This document shows, in pieces, positions 47,585 to 57,927 of a stretch of DNA of 64,000 nucleotides. How positions within the stretch are numbered: the first letter of the stretch is position 1; each line of letters begins with the position of its first letter. Where the stretch lies: NCBI GenBank assembly GCA_010645155.1, contig CM021323.1:10437083-10501082 (forward strand), read 5' to 3'. This DNA is from Tigriopus japonicus. Its lineage: Eukaryota > Arthropoda > Copepoda > Harpacticoida > Harpacticidae. Made by a program: the position numbers and the translations under genes. Under the pieces are notes generated by a model. It was not told the DNA's origin. It ran no database searches and saw only the letters and a program-made list of their open reading frames with translations.

Positions 47585-50257
47585 TTATTTTGTCTCAAGG
47601 ACGTCGTGATTGCCTTTGTTCCAATTCCAATCAGGATCAGATGGCTGATCTGATCCAGAACCGTCAAAAGTGCCATTCAATAGTTATAGCCAACAACATC
47701 TCCGACTTGGACTCCATCTTGTTTCAAAATGAGACTTTTCTCATTCCTTCATTTTCCTATAGAAATGGTTCCTGCGTCGTGGAGGTGCTGATGAGGATGG
47801 GAGAGGAGTAACCCTCCAGATATCACCACAGATACTTCTATTTAGCATTGTTTCAGAAAAGTTGGACTATTGGGTGAAGCAAGATTCCATCTATGTATTT
47901 TCCTGATCGTTAAGAGGACTAAAATCCTTTGGAGAGCTGAATGTCAAAAGTTCATGAGACGAGTAAAAGGAGTGCTGGGACCTCTAAAATCAAGGTAAAG
48001 AACAATTAGTCAATAAATATTAACACAAAAAGTTAACCTGAATGCTTTCAAGATGCATGTTCAACAGTTTTACTCGTTAATAAGGAATAAATGACATTGT
48101 GTCAAAATATGGCCTCGGCCTCATACCATTTTTTCAAAAATCGGAGTTCGTGTCCACCCCTTTCAGGGGTTCCTGGTTCGTTCCACGAAAAGTGGAGGGA
48201 TTAAGGATTTGCACCGAACTGTCGCACTGTTTTGCACAAATGACAGATTTTATGTGGCTCTTAAATCATGGAGTTCCTTGATAGATTTAGCCTGCTTCGG
48301 AAACCACTTGAATATTGTCCTACTATGCACATGTTAATGGGCGGTAATGAACTCATTACCTGTCTGGCAGCTCTCACGATCTCTTGGGGTCCAATTGGTC
48401 CTATAAAAAGGTAATCACGAATCAACATCCGTTGGAAAAGATGTAAAAAGGTTTCTGCCCTTCCGAATCGCCAGCCTTCGAATCCATATTACTGTACTTA
48501 CTTTTGAGGGCTCTTGGGTAACCCTGATAAATGGGACGTTTTATAACAGTTTTCAATGTCGCATTTGTCATATAATCCCAATGATAAGCGAGAAAACTGG
48601 GAGGACACTATTATCGATGGTATGGTGTTGGTGATGATGATGACGATGCCCATTGAAATCCCTTGTGTTTTGGTGAGGCGAGACCCGAGATCCCCCTTTT
48701 CAACTTCCTTTTGTGTCTTTGGATCTTCTCCCCTTGTTTTTGCAAAAGTACGTGAGTTCGCCAAATTTGCACAACTCTCACAGAAGCGTACTAAAGAGAT
48801 GAGGGATGAGAATGGATGTAGCATTTGGCATTAACGCTGAGTGCGAGCTGAATTGGTTGATCCTAGCAACCAAAGCGAGATGGAACCCGTTGCCAAAGGG
48901 CGTCCAATTTCCTCACAAATCAATAACACGAAACCCTTTCATCAAAGACTTGCGGTGAATGTCACGACCGAATTTCGCAAATATTTCATTGAAAACATCG
49001 CAGAATGCTGAATACATGTCACGGTATCCCTTCCTTGTTGTGGAGCAATATTAATGGGCCAGATACATGGACAGGGGTGGATGGTGGATGGTGGATGTCT
49101 CTCTAGCCTTCTTTGTGCTTTTGGAAACTTCATTTCTTTGTTAAGAGATCAAGATCCTACCCCTCCTGACTTGAATTTCCGTATTTCTCTGCCACTCACT
49201 GATGGACCGAACCTCGCCAACAACCAGACTAGACAGGTCTGGCAGGAATCACATAGTTGTTGTTGTTGGTAGTGGTGGTGCCACTGGTGTCAGAGATCAT
49301 CCCTTTTGGCGCTGTTGCTTCGCCTTTTCCCGCTTCTCCCAAGAGAGTTAGAAGAAGCAACAACAACAACAACAAACTCTTTGGTCTGAGTTTGGGTGAT
49401 TCCCTCGATCTCACGTTCTTGTACTTAGATCTGCACACTTTGTGCGTGTTTGCGTTCTTGGTGGAGACGGCATGGGAGCAGCCACCTTTAAATTGAGGCT
49501 CGAGGGATAAAGAAGGTAGGTACATTGGTCTGTCTTTGTTTGATTTCAGTCCAGATCAGCTCCTCTTTGTTCCAAACTCTTGCCATGACAAAACCAGATT
49601 CAGTTTCAACAATGCCAAAAATTAGAAACAAGCTCATGAACGGAACAGGATTCGAATCTCTGTGTGAGCTAAAATAATTCGAAACTGGGGAAATTGGGAT
49701 TAACAAAGGATGGCTTTTCGAACACATTTTTCCTTGCCTTATTTGTTAGTACCAAAGCTCATACCACCCCATGGATCAAGTAAACTGTTTGCAATTCGAA
49801 CAGATGCTCGAATATACCGAAAACGTTCAACAAGGCATGAACACGGGCATGAAAGTTTATAAAACTGTAATGGGATTTCAGAAACCCACAGTTATACTTT
49901 TCTCGCAAATTTAAAAGTTCCGAGACATTTTCTGGAATGATCCATTTTCAGTGACCTCACCTTGAAACGTCCAATCAAGAGTTATTAAAGCCTTCTCGGT
50001 ATACTACCGACTATGATTTCTTTCGTTTTGTTAATATTCGACCTTAAGATCATGTTACTTGGTGCCCTCGAGGCATTTTGCGTTTCATTGCTGGTTAGTT
50101 TTCTCATTCCAGCAAGTTTATAAATCGCCAGAGGAAAGAGAAACCTCTTTATTTTCATAACATTTTGGGTTATAAAACTTTGTTTGAACATTCGGCTCTC
50201 AAACAAAAACACAGAAAAAACGTAAAGGAGTGGATACCAATTTAAGGAATTCAAAAG
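47585..50257. other. Gene-free stretch
   Basis: No supported gene. Short GTT/CAA repeats lie at 49257-49270 and 49360-49373. Confidence 0.4.
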
Positions 50258-50788
50258 GTCACAACTAGGGCTTCCCTAGATTAACGGATCAATCGATTAA
50301 TCCATTAAAAGTGGATTAATCCTTTAATCCGTTTCGCCGGACGGATTAATCAAACAAAATAAGAAAAAGTCTCTCTGTTTTATCTATTTTTAATATATAA
50401 TATTTAGTACATATAGTAATCGTTAAAGGTAAGATGGATACACCATGCTTTAAAAACCCTTTAGCAATTGACAAAGATGATATCTGAAGACAAGATTAAT
50501 GCAATTTGGAATTTATAACAAAACTTATAACGTCAGAAAAAGACATTTTACATTTAAGCGTTTTTATCTTAAAATTTCGTCAATCTACTTTAGCAGCAAC
50601 ATCGTTTAAAACACTTTCAATGACCTTGTTATCAGCAAAACAAAAAAAACTTCGGTTTCCGTCTGATTATTAATCAGTTTAAAATTAATTCATTTTAACG
50701 GATAATTCCATCAGAATTAATCCTTAATCCGAATTTTCGAAATTCGGATGAATCCGAATTTCGAAAAAAAGTCACCGGGAGTTGTGAC
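50258..50788. repeat. AT-rich island with repeated TTAATCC motifs, candidate non-autonomous element
   Basis: GTCACAACT at 50258-50266 and its complement AGTTGTGAC at 50780-50788 bracket the segment. Both subterminal parts are packed with GGATTAATCC-like palindromic motifs (50281-50352 and 50695-50760). Also present is a CGAAATTCGGAT/ATCCGAATTTCG inverted repeat (50735-50765). The middle is AT-rich without ORFs. No target duplication is convincing, so boundaries are tentative. Confidence 0.4.
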
Positions 50789-51661
50789 TCACAATTCCCA
50801 AGCCTTCAGTACTATCAGTACAGTACAGGGCAGACTTAGTATTTCATCATTTGGAGTCTATGATGATTTCCTTTTAGATATCAAACACAACTTTTGAACA
50901 CCATGTCTAGTGCTTGACTCTTGTCAATTAAGACATGAGACATCAGATTTATGACATGTGACTCGTAACAAGAAAAACTTTTGAAATGTACAAGGTGCGG
51001 AGGCATATTTCTCGACAGACAATCTTACTTGCCAAACGAAAAAAAGCGTGTTATTGCTAAAAACACCATTTCGAAGCTTTGTTCTTATTATTATTAAGTT
51101 CTTAAATCCGACGATTTCCCAACTCTTTTTCACTTCAGTCCCCGCGCATGAGCAAATCTGATTTGCGCCGCTTTTTTATTTCCCATTTCAACTTAATTGT
51201 ATGAACGAAAAAAATGTTCACAAACATAAATAGCAGGACAACAAAGCTTCAAATTGGTGTTTTCAGATGTAGCACACCTTGTTTCGTTTGGTAGAAAAAA
51301 TTGAGGTTAGTCGGGGGGAAAAATTTCGAACCGCACCCTGCAGTTTATTGCTAATTGTTTCAACCACGAGAGGGTTAAGCGCGCGCTTTCAAGAATGTTT
51401 TGGAACAATATTCAACTTTAATTGTGAAGTTAGAACTAAAGGTGTTCCAATGGTTTTTGACCCTACAAAGACTGTCTATTAATAATAACAATATGAGATG
51501 AATCCCATATTCTTTCATTGAAATGGCAACCGGCGTCATTCCTCTTCATGGCAAAACCATAGGCCATTCTTAACAGACTTTGCCATAAAGATCATTCTGC
51601 TTACTTTTCTAACTCACAAATTACCCGAATTTCAATATGCTCACAATCTCTCAAGCATCTA
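50789..51661. other. Gene-free stretch
   Basis: AT-rich, with no recognisable exon or repeat. Confidence 0.4.
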
Positions 51662-52184
51662 CAGGGTCTAAAAGATAATTTTACACCGAGTTTAACGTCG
51701 TCAGGTCCATGAGGGTGGACAAGAGGGCATTTATTTCGGTTTGACAGAAGTTTAGACACATAGAGGCATCTTTCTACTCAATGTGACCGCCCTTAGCCTT
51801 GATGACAGACACGAGACGGCCCCTGAAGCTGTCACAGACGGACACCACGTCGGTGAGGGGAACATTGGACCATTTCTTGGTGATGGAGGCCTTAAGGGCC
51901 TCCATCATGCCAATCCTCCAGATTTGTGGCTGGTCTTGCACAACTTCCTCTTCAACACCCCCTAAAAGAAGTAATCCAGAGTATTGCAATCGGGGGAGTT
52001 GGAGGGCCAGATGTCCGGTGACCAGAAGTCGCCATTGGGAGCCAGATTGGCCTTCAACATCTTCAGGTTCTTCTTTGCAATGTGCGAGGGGGCGGACTCT
52101 TGCTGGAATGGGAATTTGGCACCACCTACGACTTTGTGGACCTGACGACGTTAAATTCGGTGTAAATTTGTCTGTTAGACCCTG
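51662..52184 (-). mobile_element. Internally deleted mariner-like transposon (523 bp)
   Basis: TIRs of 48 bp with four mismatches begin CAGGGTCTAA and run inward to AACGTCGTCAGGTCCA. They are bounded by TA at 51660-51661 and 52185-52186. On the minus strand, directly inside the right TIR, the remaining coding sequence starts late in the transposase. The N-terminal DNA-binding part and the first catalytic block are therefore deleted. Intact ends with a deleted middle make this a MITE-like derivative that an active relative could in principle have moved. Confidence 0.93.
51783..52140 (-). pseudogene. Mariner transposase C-terminal remnant
   Basis: Read on the minus strand, the remnant opens with FQQESAPSHIAKKN. 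This is the second catalytic block, with Glu where the family normally has Asp. NSPDCNTLDYFF follows, the third catalytic block. An in-frame TAG then stands where the usual Trp-Gly would follow. After a shift to another frame the C-terminus is well preserved (MMEALKASITKKW to the terminal AKGGHIE, a typical mariner ending). Stop, frameshift, missing N-terminus and the altered residue all show it is inactive. Confidence 0.88.
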
Positions 52185-52186
52185 TA

Positions 52187-53397
52187 AGGCAACTGACGTG
52201 TGAACTTTTCCCAAACCAAAGAGCTCATATTTTTGCATATTCATATGTGGCGCAACATTATAAAAACATAAAAACATTTGAATTTTCGGGAAAGCTGCAA
52301 AAATTTTTTAGACTCGCTTATGATTTTTCACTAAAAATGGTTGTATTTAACGATGGGTGAATTTGAATAAGAATGGTACAGATTTTCGTTCTCCACGAAA
52401 TTATGAAAGGTTTTGTAGAAAAACAAAGCAACTTGCGTGCAGAAGATGGCTAAAATTTCAAACCTTTTCTGCTTAAATTCAAGAAATATATTTCAATCCA
52501 GCCAACATACTATGGGCAATATTCCGAATAGAAAGCCAACATTAGAATGAGCATAATTTTGGACCAGACAACATTTCTCCAACGTTCTGGGCTCGGTCAT
52601 TCACGCATGCAAAAGATTGATGGACGGGATGGACAGATAAAATTTGTACGTGGTTACACGTTACAATTCTAACTTAACAGGCGACATTTCAATTTGAAAG
52701 GGAGCATGACCACTTGATACACTAAGTTCCAGGAAGTGTTAGTCTGTTGAATCTTTACATCCTGGATCGATGAATCCTATGACGACTACGTGAGAAGGAA
52801 GGCCCCAAACGAAAAGGCTGTGACGTAATAAGAGACTTCTTCTTTCTCCCGGTGAGCAGAGCTTTCTACGTTCTCCATGGTGTACGGCACAATCGCTCAA
52901 GCAAGGACACGAGACTCCATCGTGATCTGACAAAAAGAGTTGCCAAGTACATTCGTACGGATTAGTATTGCACAAGAATTCCTAACCCCTGAAATCTAAG
53001 TTTGTGATAAAGAATCGAACTTGTTGCCGAGTGAAAAGGAACCTGGAGTAAGTTCCGTCATTACAAGGTCGTTTGAAGATCGATTGTTGCCCTTCTCGGT
53101 TCTCCATTGGAGAGTAGTGGTGGAAAAGAACTTCGTCAGAAAACGCCAACTGTATCTGGATTCTGTTATTGAAGGCACAACAACTTCAGCCGACCACGGA
53201 ACAAGTTCGTGTCCATTTGAACCTTACTTAACTTCCTCATTCAAGCCCCCATTCCGAGTTCGACAAAGCAAAAAAGAACGAGACGACGAAAGCAAGTTAG
53301 TTGTCACTTCGATCCCGTGAGAGTCGGTCACAAAGACCACCGATTGTCTCCAGGTTTTTGGACCGATTCGTTCGAAGAGAGCTCCTTTTATTCAAAG
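52187..53397. other. Spacer upstream of the kinase-like gene
   Basis: No supported exon. It should contain the promoter and 5' UTR of the gene starting at 53398. An open frame without an ATG runs into that gene from about 53317. Confidence 0.4.
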
Positions 53398-55116
53398 ATG
53401 GCTGCGACAAGATTCTCGTCAGCCATTCCAATGCACATTCCAGGAGGCATTGAGGGATCAAGTGCCTCAGCTCCTCCCACAAGGAATAGTTCCACTGTAG
53501 GGTTCTCCGGATCTTACTTTGGTTCAATGATGAGCTTTAGAGTGAGGAAGTCCATGACCGCTCAAATGAACCCCTCCCCGTTGATGGAGAAGAGGCTCAT
53601 CCGCACACGGCGAATGTCTGAAGCTGTCAGAAGTCCAGAATCCGTTCGAGGAAAGACCCCCAGACTCATGAGGATTCCCACAGAGATTGGGGACATCACC
53701 AAAGAATGGGCACGATTGGTGGTCAACCAACATTTGTTCAAACTGGACAAGGAAATGATCTTGACTGAAGACCAGATCACACATTTTCATGTGGAGGATT
53801 GCAAGTCTGGTTCTGGAGATTTTAGTTGCACATACAAGCTCGACGTTGAAGTGAGGAGTTCTAATGGTGTTGTTGACCGATATAGCTTTGTAGCCAAGCT
53901 CCTACCCGCCGAAGATACCGGTCGAGCATATGTCTTTGAAGCCAATCTCCTTGAAAAAGAGATCGAGATGTATTTTGAAGTCCTCCCTTCTCTGCGAGCG
54001 TTCTTACGAGATCAAAAATCCGGAGACAAGAGTGCCATCATTGACCGCAGCGTGCCTGAATGTGTTTATGGATCCCACAATATGGATGGGGCTGGTGTTT
54101 TGGTGTTCCACTCGAGTCTGGAAAAAGGCTTTCGACATTGCGATAATCCGGAGGGCTTATCTGCCAACGAGCTCCTAATCACCGTGGACAGATTGGCACA
54201 GATTCATGCCTCCGGTCGAGCATTTCTCGCCGAGAAGACGGAAGAAATGGTACGACGGCGTTATCCCTCCCTCTCCAAGGATATGTACACAAATGGTCTC
54301 CTGTTGGATCAATTCAATCAGAATCTCCAAACATACTCAGATCTCCTCCAGAGTGCTCCTTTGGGAGAATTTAGCGAAGCCAAGGATCTATTTGACAAGC
54401 TGCGGACCGAGCATGGCGTTTGGGATATGCTTCAAGGGCTTAAGCGCAGAGGTCCCGAAACCCTGACCACTATTATCCATGGGGAATTGTGGGAAAAGAA
54501 CATTCTCTTCCACTCAACTGAACCCAAATGTGTTTTCCTTGACTGGAAGAACGCCAAGATTGCCTCACCTATGCTGGACCTGGCCTTCCTACTATTCTCG
54601 TCTTCCAATATCCAAATGATTTCCACAGAAGGTCAAACCAAAGTGCTCAAAGCCTATCATACCAGTTTCTGCTCTACCTTGAAAAGCCTCGTGCCGAAAT
54701 GCAAGCCTCCAAGTTTCAATGCACTCCAAGAGGACTTCCTACAAACAGTTCGCGATGCTTTAATGCAATCCATTTGCATCTTTGTTCAAGAGATGGAATT
54801 CATGGAAAACGCCATCACCAAAACCGCCGGCCAAGATATCGAGTTGGTGAATAAGATGCAAACATATGAGAGGCGTGCCATGAATCTTCTTTTAGGAATT
54901 GATTTCGCTGCCTTACCCCGAGAAAATGACTCAGATGATGACGATGATATGTTGATGGCACAAGCAAGAGCGTCTTCCACACCACGAACCTTTTCCAGTT
55001 CAAAGAAGTCAAGAGGCTTTCGGATTGGTATTGGTGACGATAATGAAGAGGATGAGGATGACAGTAGTGATGAATATGATGACGAAAGAGAGGCTTCCGG
55101 TTACATTTCTGTTTAA
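53398..55116 (+). CDS. Ecdysteroid-kinase-like (EcKL/CHK fold) protein with an HGE motif
   Basis: Single-exon ORF of 572 aa from the first ATG (context AAAGATGGCT). The N-terminal 95 residues are Ser/Arg-rich. The kinase-like domain spans about residues 100-480. It shows FVAKLLP with the presumed ATP-site Lys at about 167, a GAGVLVFHSSLEKGF segment (about 231-245) near the hinge, HGELWEKNILF (361-371) and VFLDWKNAKIASPMLDLAFLLF (about 379-400), which holds the metal-binding Asp. EcKL enzymes phosphorylate ecdysteroids or related small molecules in arthropods. The family normally has HGD-x-W-x-x-N; here the catalytic Asp is Glu. The C-terminus (about 510-570) is very acidic (runs of D and E), which is unusual for this family. 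Activity is uncertain. The substrate cannot be told from the sequence. Confidence 0.86.
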   Translation: MAATRFSSAIPMHIPGGIEGSSASAPPTRNSSTVGFSGSYFGSMMSFRVRKSMTAQMNPSPLMEKRLIRTRRMSEAVRSPESVRGKTPRLMRIPTEIGDITKEWARLVVNQHLFKLDKEMILTEDQITHFHVEDCKSGSGDFSCTYKLDVEVRSSNGVVDRYSFVAKLLPAEDTGRAYVFEANLLEKEIEMYFEVLPSLRAFLRDQKSGDKSAIIDRSVPECVYGSHNMDGAGVLVFHSSLEKGFRHCDNPEGLSANELLITVDRLAQIHASGRAFLAEKTEEMVRRRYPSLSKDMYTNGLLLDQFNQNLQTYSDLLQSAPLGEFSEAKDLFDKLRTEHGVWDMLQGLKRRGPETLTTIIHGELWEKNILFHSTEPKCVFLDWKNAKIASPMLDLAFLLFSSSNIQMISTEGQTKVLKAYHTSFCSTLKSLVPKCKPPSFNALQEDFLQTVRDALMQSICIFVQEMEFMENAITKTAGQDIELVNKMQTYERRAMNLLLGIDFAALPRENDSDDDDDMLMAQARASSTPRTFSSSKKSRGFRIGIGDDNEEDEDDSSDEYDDEREASGYISV

Positions 55117-57299
55117 CTCAACTAAACTTGAAAAGCACAATGTGCTGTCCTTTCCTTTTCCGCTATCAAACAAAAACTATTAAGCCGATCAAGTTTGACG
55201 CGGTATTTTTGTGGCTAATTTAGAGCATCGCTACTTCTCATTGATGTTTACGATTAAATTTCAGCTGGCTTTTTCCTTCGTTAATAGGTTGTCATATACA
55301 AACATTTCAAGTGAAATATACATTAAAACGGATTTGTTTCGACTTTGGATTTGACGAAGAAAAGGACCCTTGGTAACAAATGGTATGGATTATGTATGTT
55401 GAGGAGTATTACAAAATTATCTAAAAACATAAGGAGGAATTAGAAACCATGCATCAAACAACTATTCGTTTTTAGGTTTGGTTGCCCCTGGAACAGGCCC
55501 CCTCTACCCATGTTCTTATTTAAGTTGGGCATTCCTGATTCAAAAGTTCTGAAGAATTGTTGTTACCCGGCTTAAATCTTTGGTAGATCTAACTTTAACA
55601 CTTATCAGAAACACTTGTCTTCCGAACTTTTTTCTCATCAAATTAATCATTGCAAAATCCGACAAAAAAACTGAAAAGAACAAAATAAAATAATAATGTT
55701 TATTGCAATATTTTTTATCATTGGACATACAATTTAATTTGTGTTAAATATGTAATTGGTATGTTTATTGCGTAATTGTGTGGAGGGTCTGGAATTTAGT
55801 AGTAGGTTTTTATCATAAAATAATCTTAAAAATCAAAAAGTAAAAAGTAGAAATAATCAAAGCGAAACTGAGAAAAAAACACTGAGAAAGACAAAATAAA
55901 ATGTTGAAACAAAAAGATCTATCATCAATACTCATGCGAGCTTAAGTGAAGAATATGCCTTACCTGTCCTAGTGTGAAAGGTTTAGCACCTAAACGTACA
56001 GTCATGCTAAAGTAATGTAAGCATTTTTCAAGGTCTGAAGATCCAACATCAAAAGTAATCCTCCCATTGCTCAGATGTACAATATTTTCTATTCTTATCA
56101 ACCTTTAAACCTCTCCCCCAAAAATATCGCTGATATGGAAAAATATTCTTGAACATAATAGCAGCTCCTAAATAACAGCAACAAAGAATGTATAAGTCCT
56201 CCAACACTATTCCAGATCATTTTTTTAACTTTGACATGCCTTGATTAGGCTTAGACAAAGAGACATATAGGCAACTATAATAAGCCAAAGGCCCACATTT
56301 TAAACACATGGATGGTAATCGATTTTTTAAAATAAATTGTCTCCCTGAGGCGTATTTTTAATCATTACGTAACGCACTTCCCTGTTTTTTTTGTGACATA
56401 CAGCACACATCATCCCATTAAAACCAAATCACTTGGAATAAAACATAACTCGCCAATAATCCAACATTGCTACTATCTCTTGTACAAATTCCAGGCCCTT
56501 CAGCTGGAAAGAAGAAAATCTTAAAGAAATTTGTGAACTTGCAAAAACTGATTGCAAAAGATCAAGAACTATCGCAGGAAGTTAATTTTATTCCTCAATT
56601 GGAAACCATCGCAGAGGCTTGAACAAGGGCGTTAGGACCAATCAATGCAGTGAAACATAATTTATTTTTGGGCCCCCCAAAAAATGCCTCGGGCCCAGCA
56701 GTTTCCGACCCTTGGTTTAGACGTTAGAATACTAAAAACAAGGGCAATTTTGTGCTCTATGATTTGTGGTCATAATTTTGTGTCTTTTGCCAATGTGCCC
56801 TTAGTTTTTTGGAAGAAAATGTTTCGTCACCCTAAAAGGTGCACCACAGGCCGAAGGGCCGGTCCAATTCCGCTGACGTCAGATCACCTAACTCGCTCCC
56901 ATTGCGGCCAATCACGATGTGGAAACATTCTAAAAAAGTGAGGGCCAGACAAGAAAATGTGCGATTTGTAAGCAACATGTAAAGTCGGATTCAAGAATAA
57001 ATACCTACAAACTGGAGCTTGACCCCAAGGTTGTTTACCATTTAGCGTCTGGTCACCCTAGCCAAGCTTTGAACCAAATCTGGCCTACCGCAAGGCGTCG
57101 ATCTTCAGGCAGCTTGATAAAATGACTTAAAAACTTCATAACAAATGGCATATCCATCAAATTCAAATATCTAATCAAACCAAACTATTATCAGATCACT
57201 ATTTCTCCGTATAAACCGTAAATAAGTCAACATCACCGCTTGAGGTCCAGATCTTTGAGTATCTTTTCCACTTTATTGTATTACTCTATGACATTTCAG
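55117..57299. other. AT-rich spacer
   Basis: No supported gene. An AATAAA at about 55683 could serve the kinase-like gene but lies far downstream. Confidence 0.35.
56672..56717. mobile_element. Possible isolated hAT-type terminus
   Basis: Read on the minus strand, CCAAGGGTCGGAAACTGCTG followed by GGCCCGAGG and a GGGGGGCCC tract looks like the end of a common hAT-type element (CAGGGGTCGG-like). I could not find the partner end or a duplication. Confidence 0.25.
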
Positions 57300-57526
57300 G
57301 CTGATTTGGCTGAGGAGAGTTGCTGGCGGCAGGTCCTGCCCGTCCAACTGACAGACCGACAGCCCGGATTTCAAGCCAGTCGGCGTCGATTTTCAACAAC
57401 AGAAATCCCCGAGTTTCGAATGCCCTTGCCCTCGAATCCGGCCTGGGCCTCCTATCACTGATCCCCGTGTTGTGTCCGGATCAGTCCCGTCTCATCCATA
57501 CCGCCCCTAGACACGCTCTATCTCAG
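57300..57526 (+). promoter_or_regulatory. Possible upstream non-coding exon of the GLYR1 homologue
   Basis: ACATTTCAG| at 57299 and ATCTCAG|GTAAGA at 57526 could bound an exon. Another acceptor (TTGTTTCAG|, exon from 57820) could lead into the exon with the GLYR1 start codon. The segment is richer in G+C than its surroundings, but no frame runs cleanly into the gene, so it would be 5' UTR or a separate short transcript. Confidence 0.25.
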
Positions 57527-57927
57527 GTAAGATTCGATTGACCGGAATTTATCGGGATATGAATACTCGCCACAATCCCATTTTGGCGGGATTCTCGAAA
57601 CAAAAATATCGGGGAGGTCCAAAAATTGTTGGTGTTCCGCCTATTTTATCGGCCTTTGGGACGTTTTTACCGTAACAAATTGTTGCCAAGATCATTGGAG
57701 AAGAATTTGGTGCGTTCATTTTTAATCTCCGATTCGGGATGAGTCGGATTTTGATAGATTTTCCGGAGGCGAGTTTTTGTGAGGCTAACTCGTAGAAATT
57801 GACTTTGGACTTGTTTCAGACGTGAAGATCGTGCGTGGTTCTTTTGTGATTCGGAGGTTGCGATCACCGTCGAAATAGGACCTGTGTCCGTCCGTTGGTC
57901 CGTGGATTGAAAGGCCTTGCAACAATC

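Noticed and set aside
49640..49660. B-box-like GATTCGAATC on the minus strand
   Set aside because: No A box at a suitable distance, no SINE-like tail and no cloverleaf.
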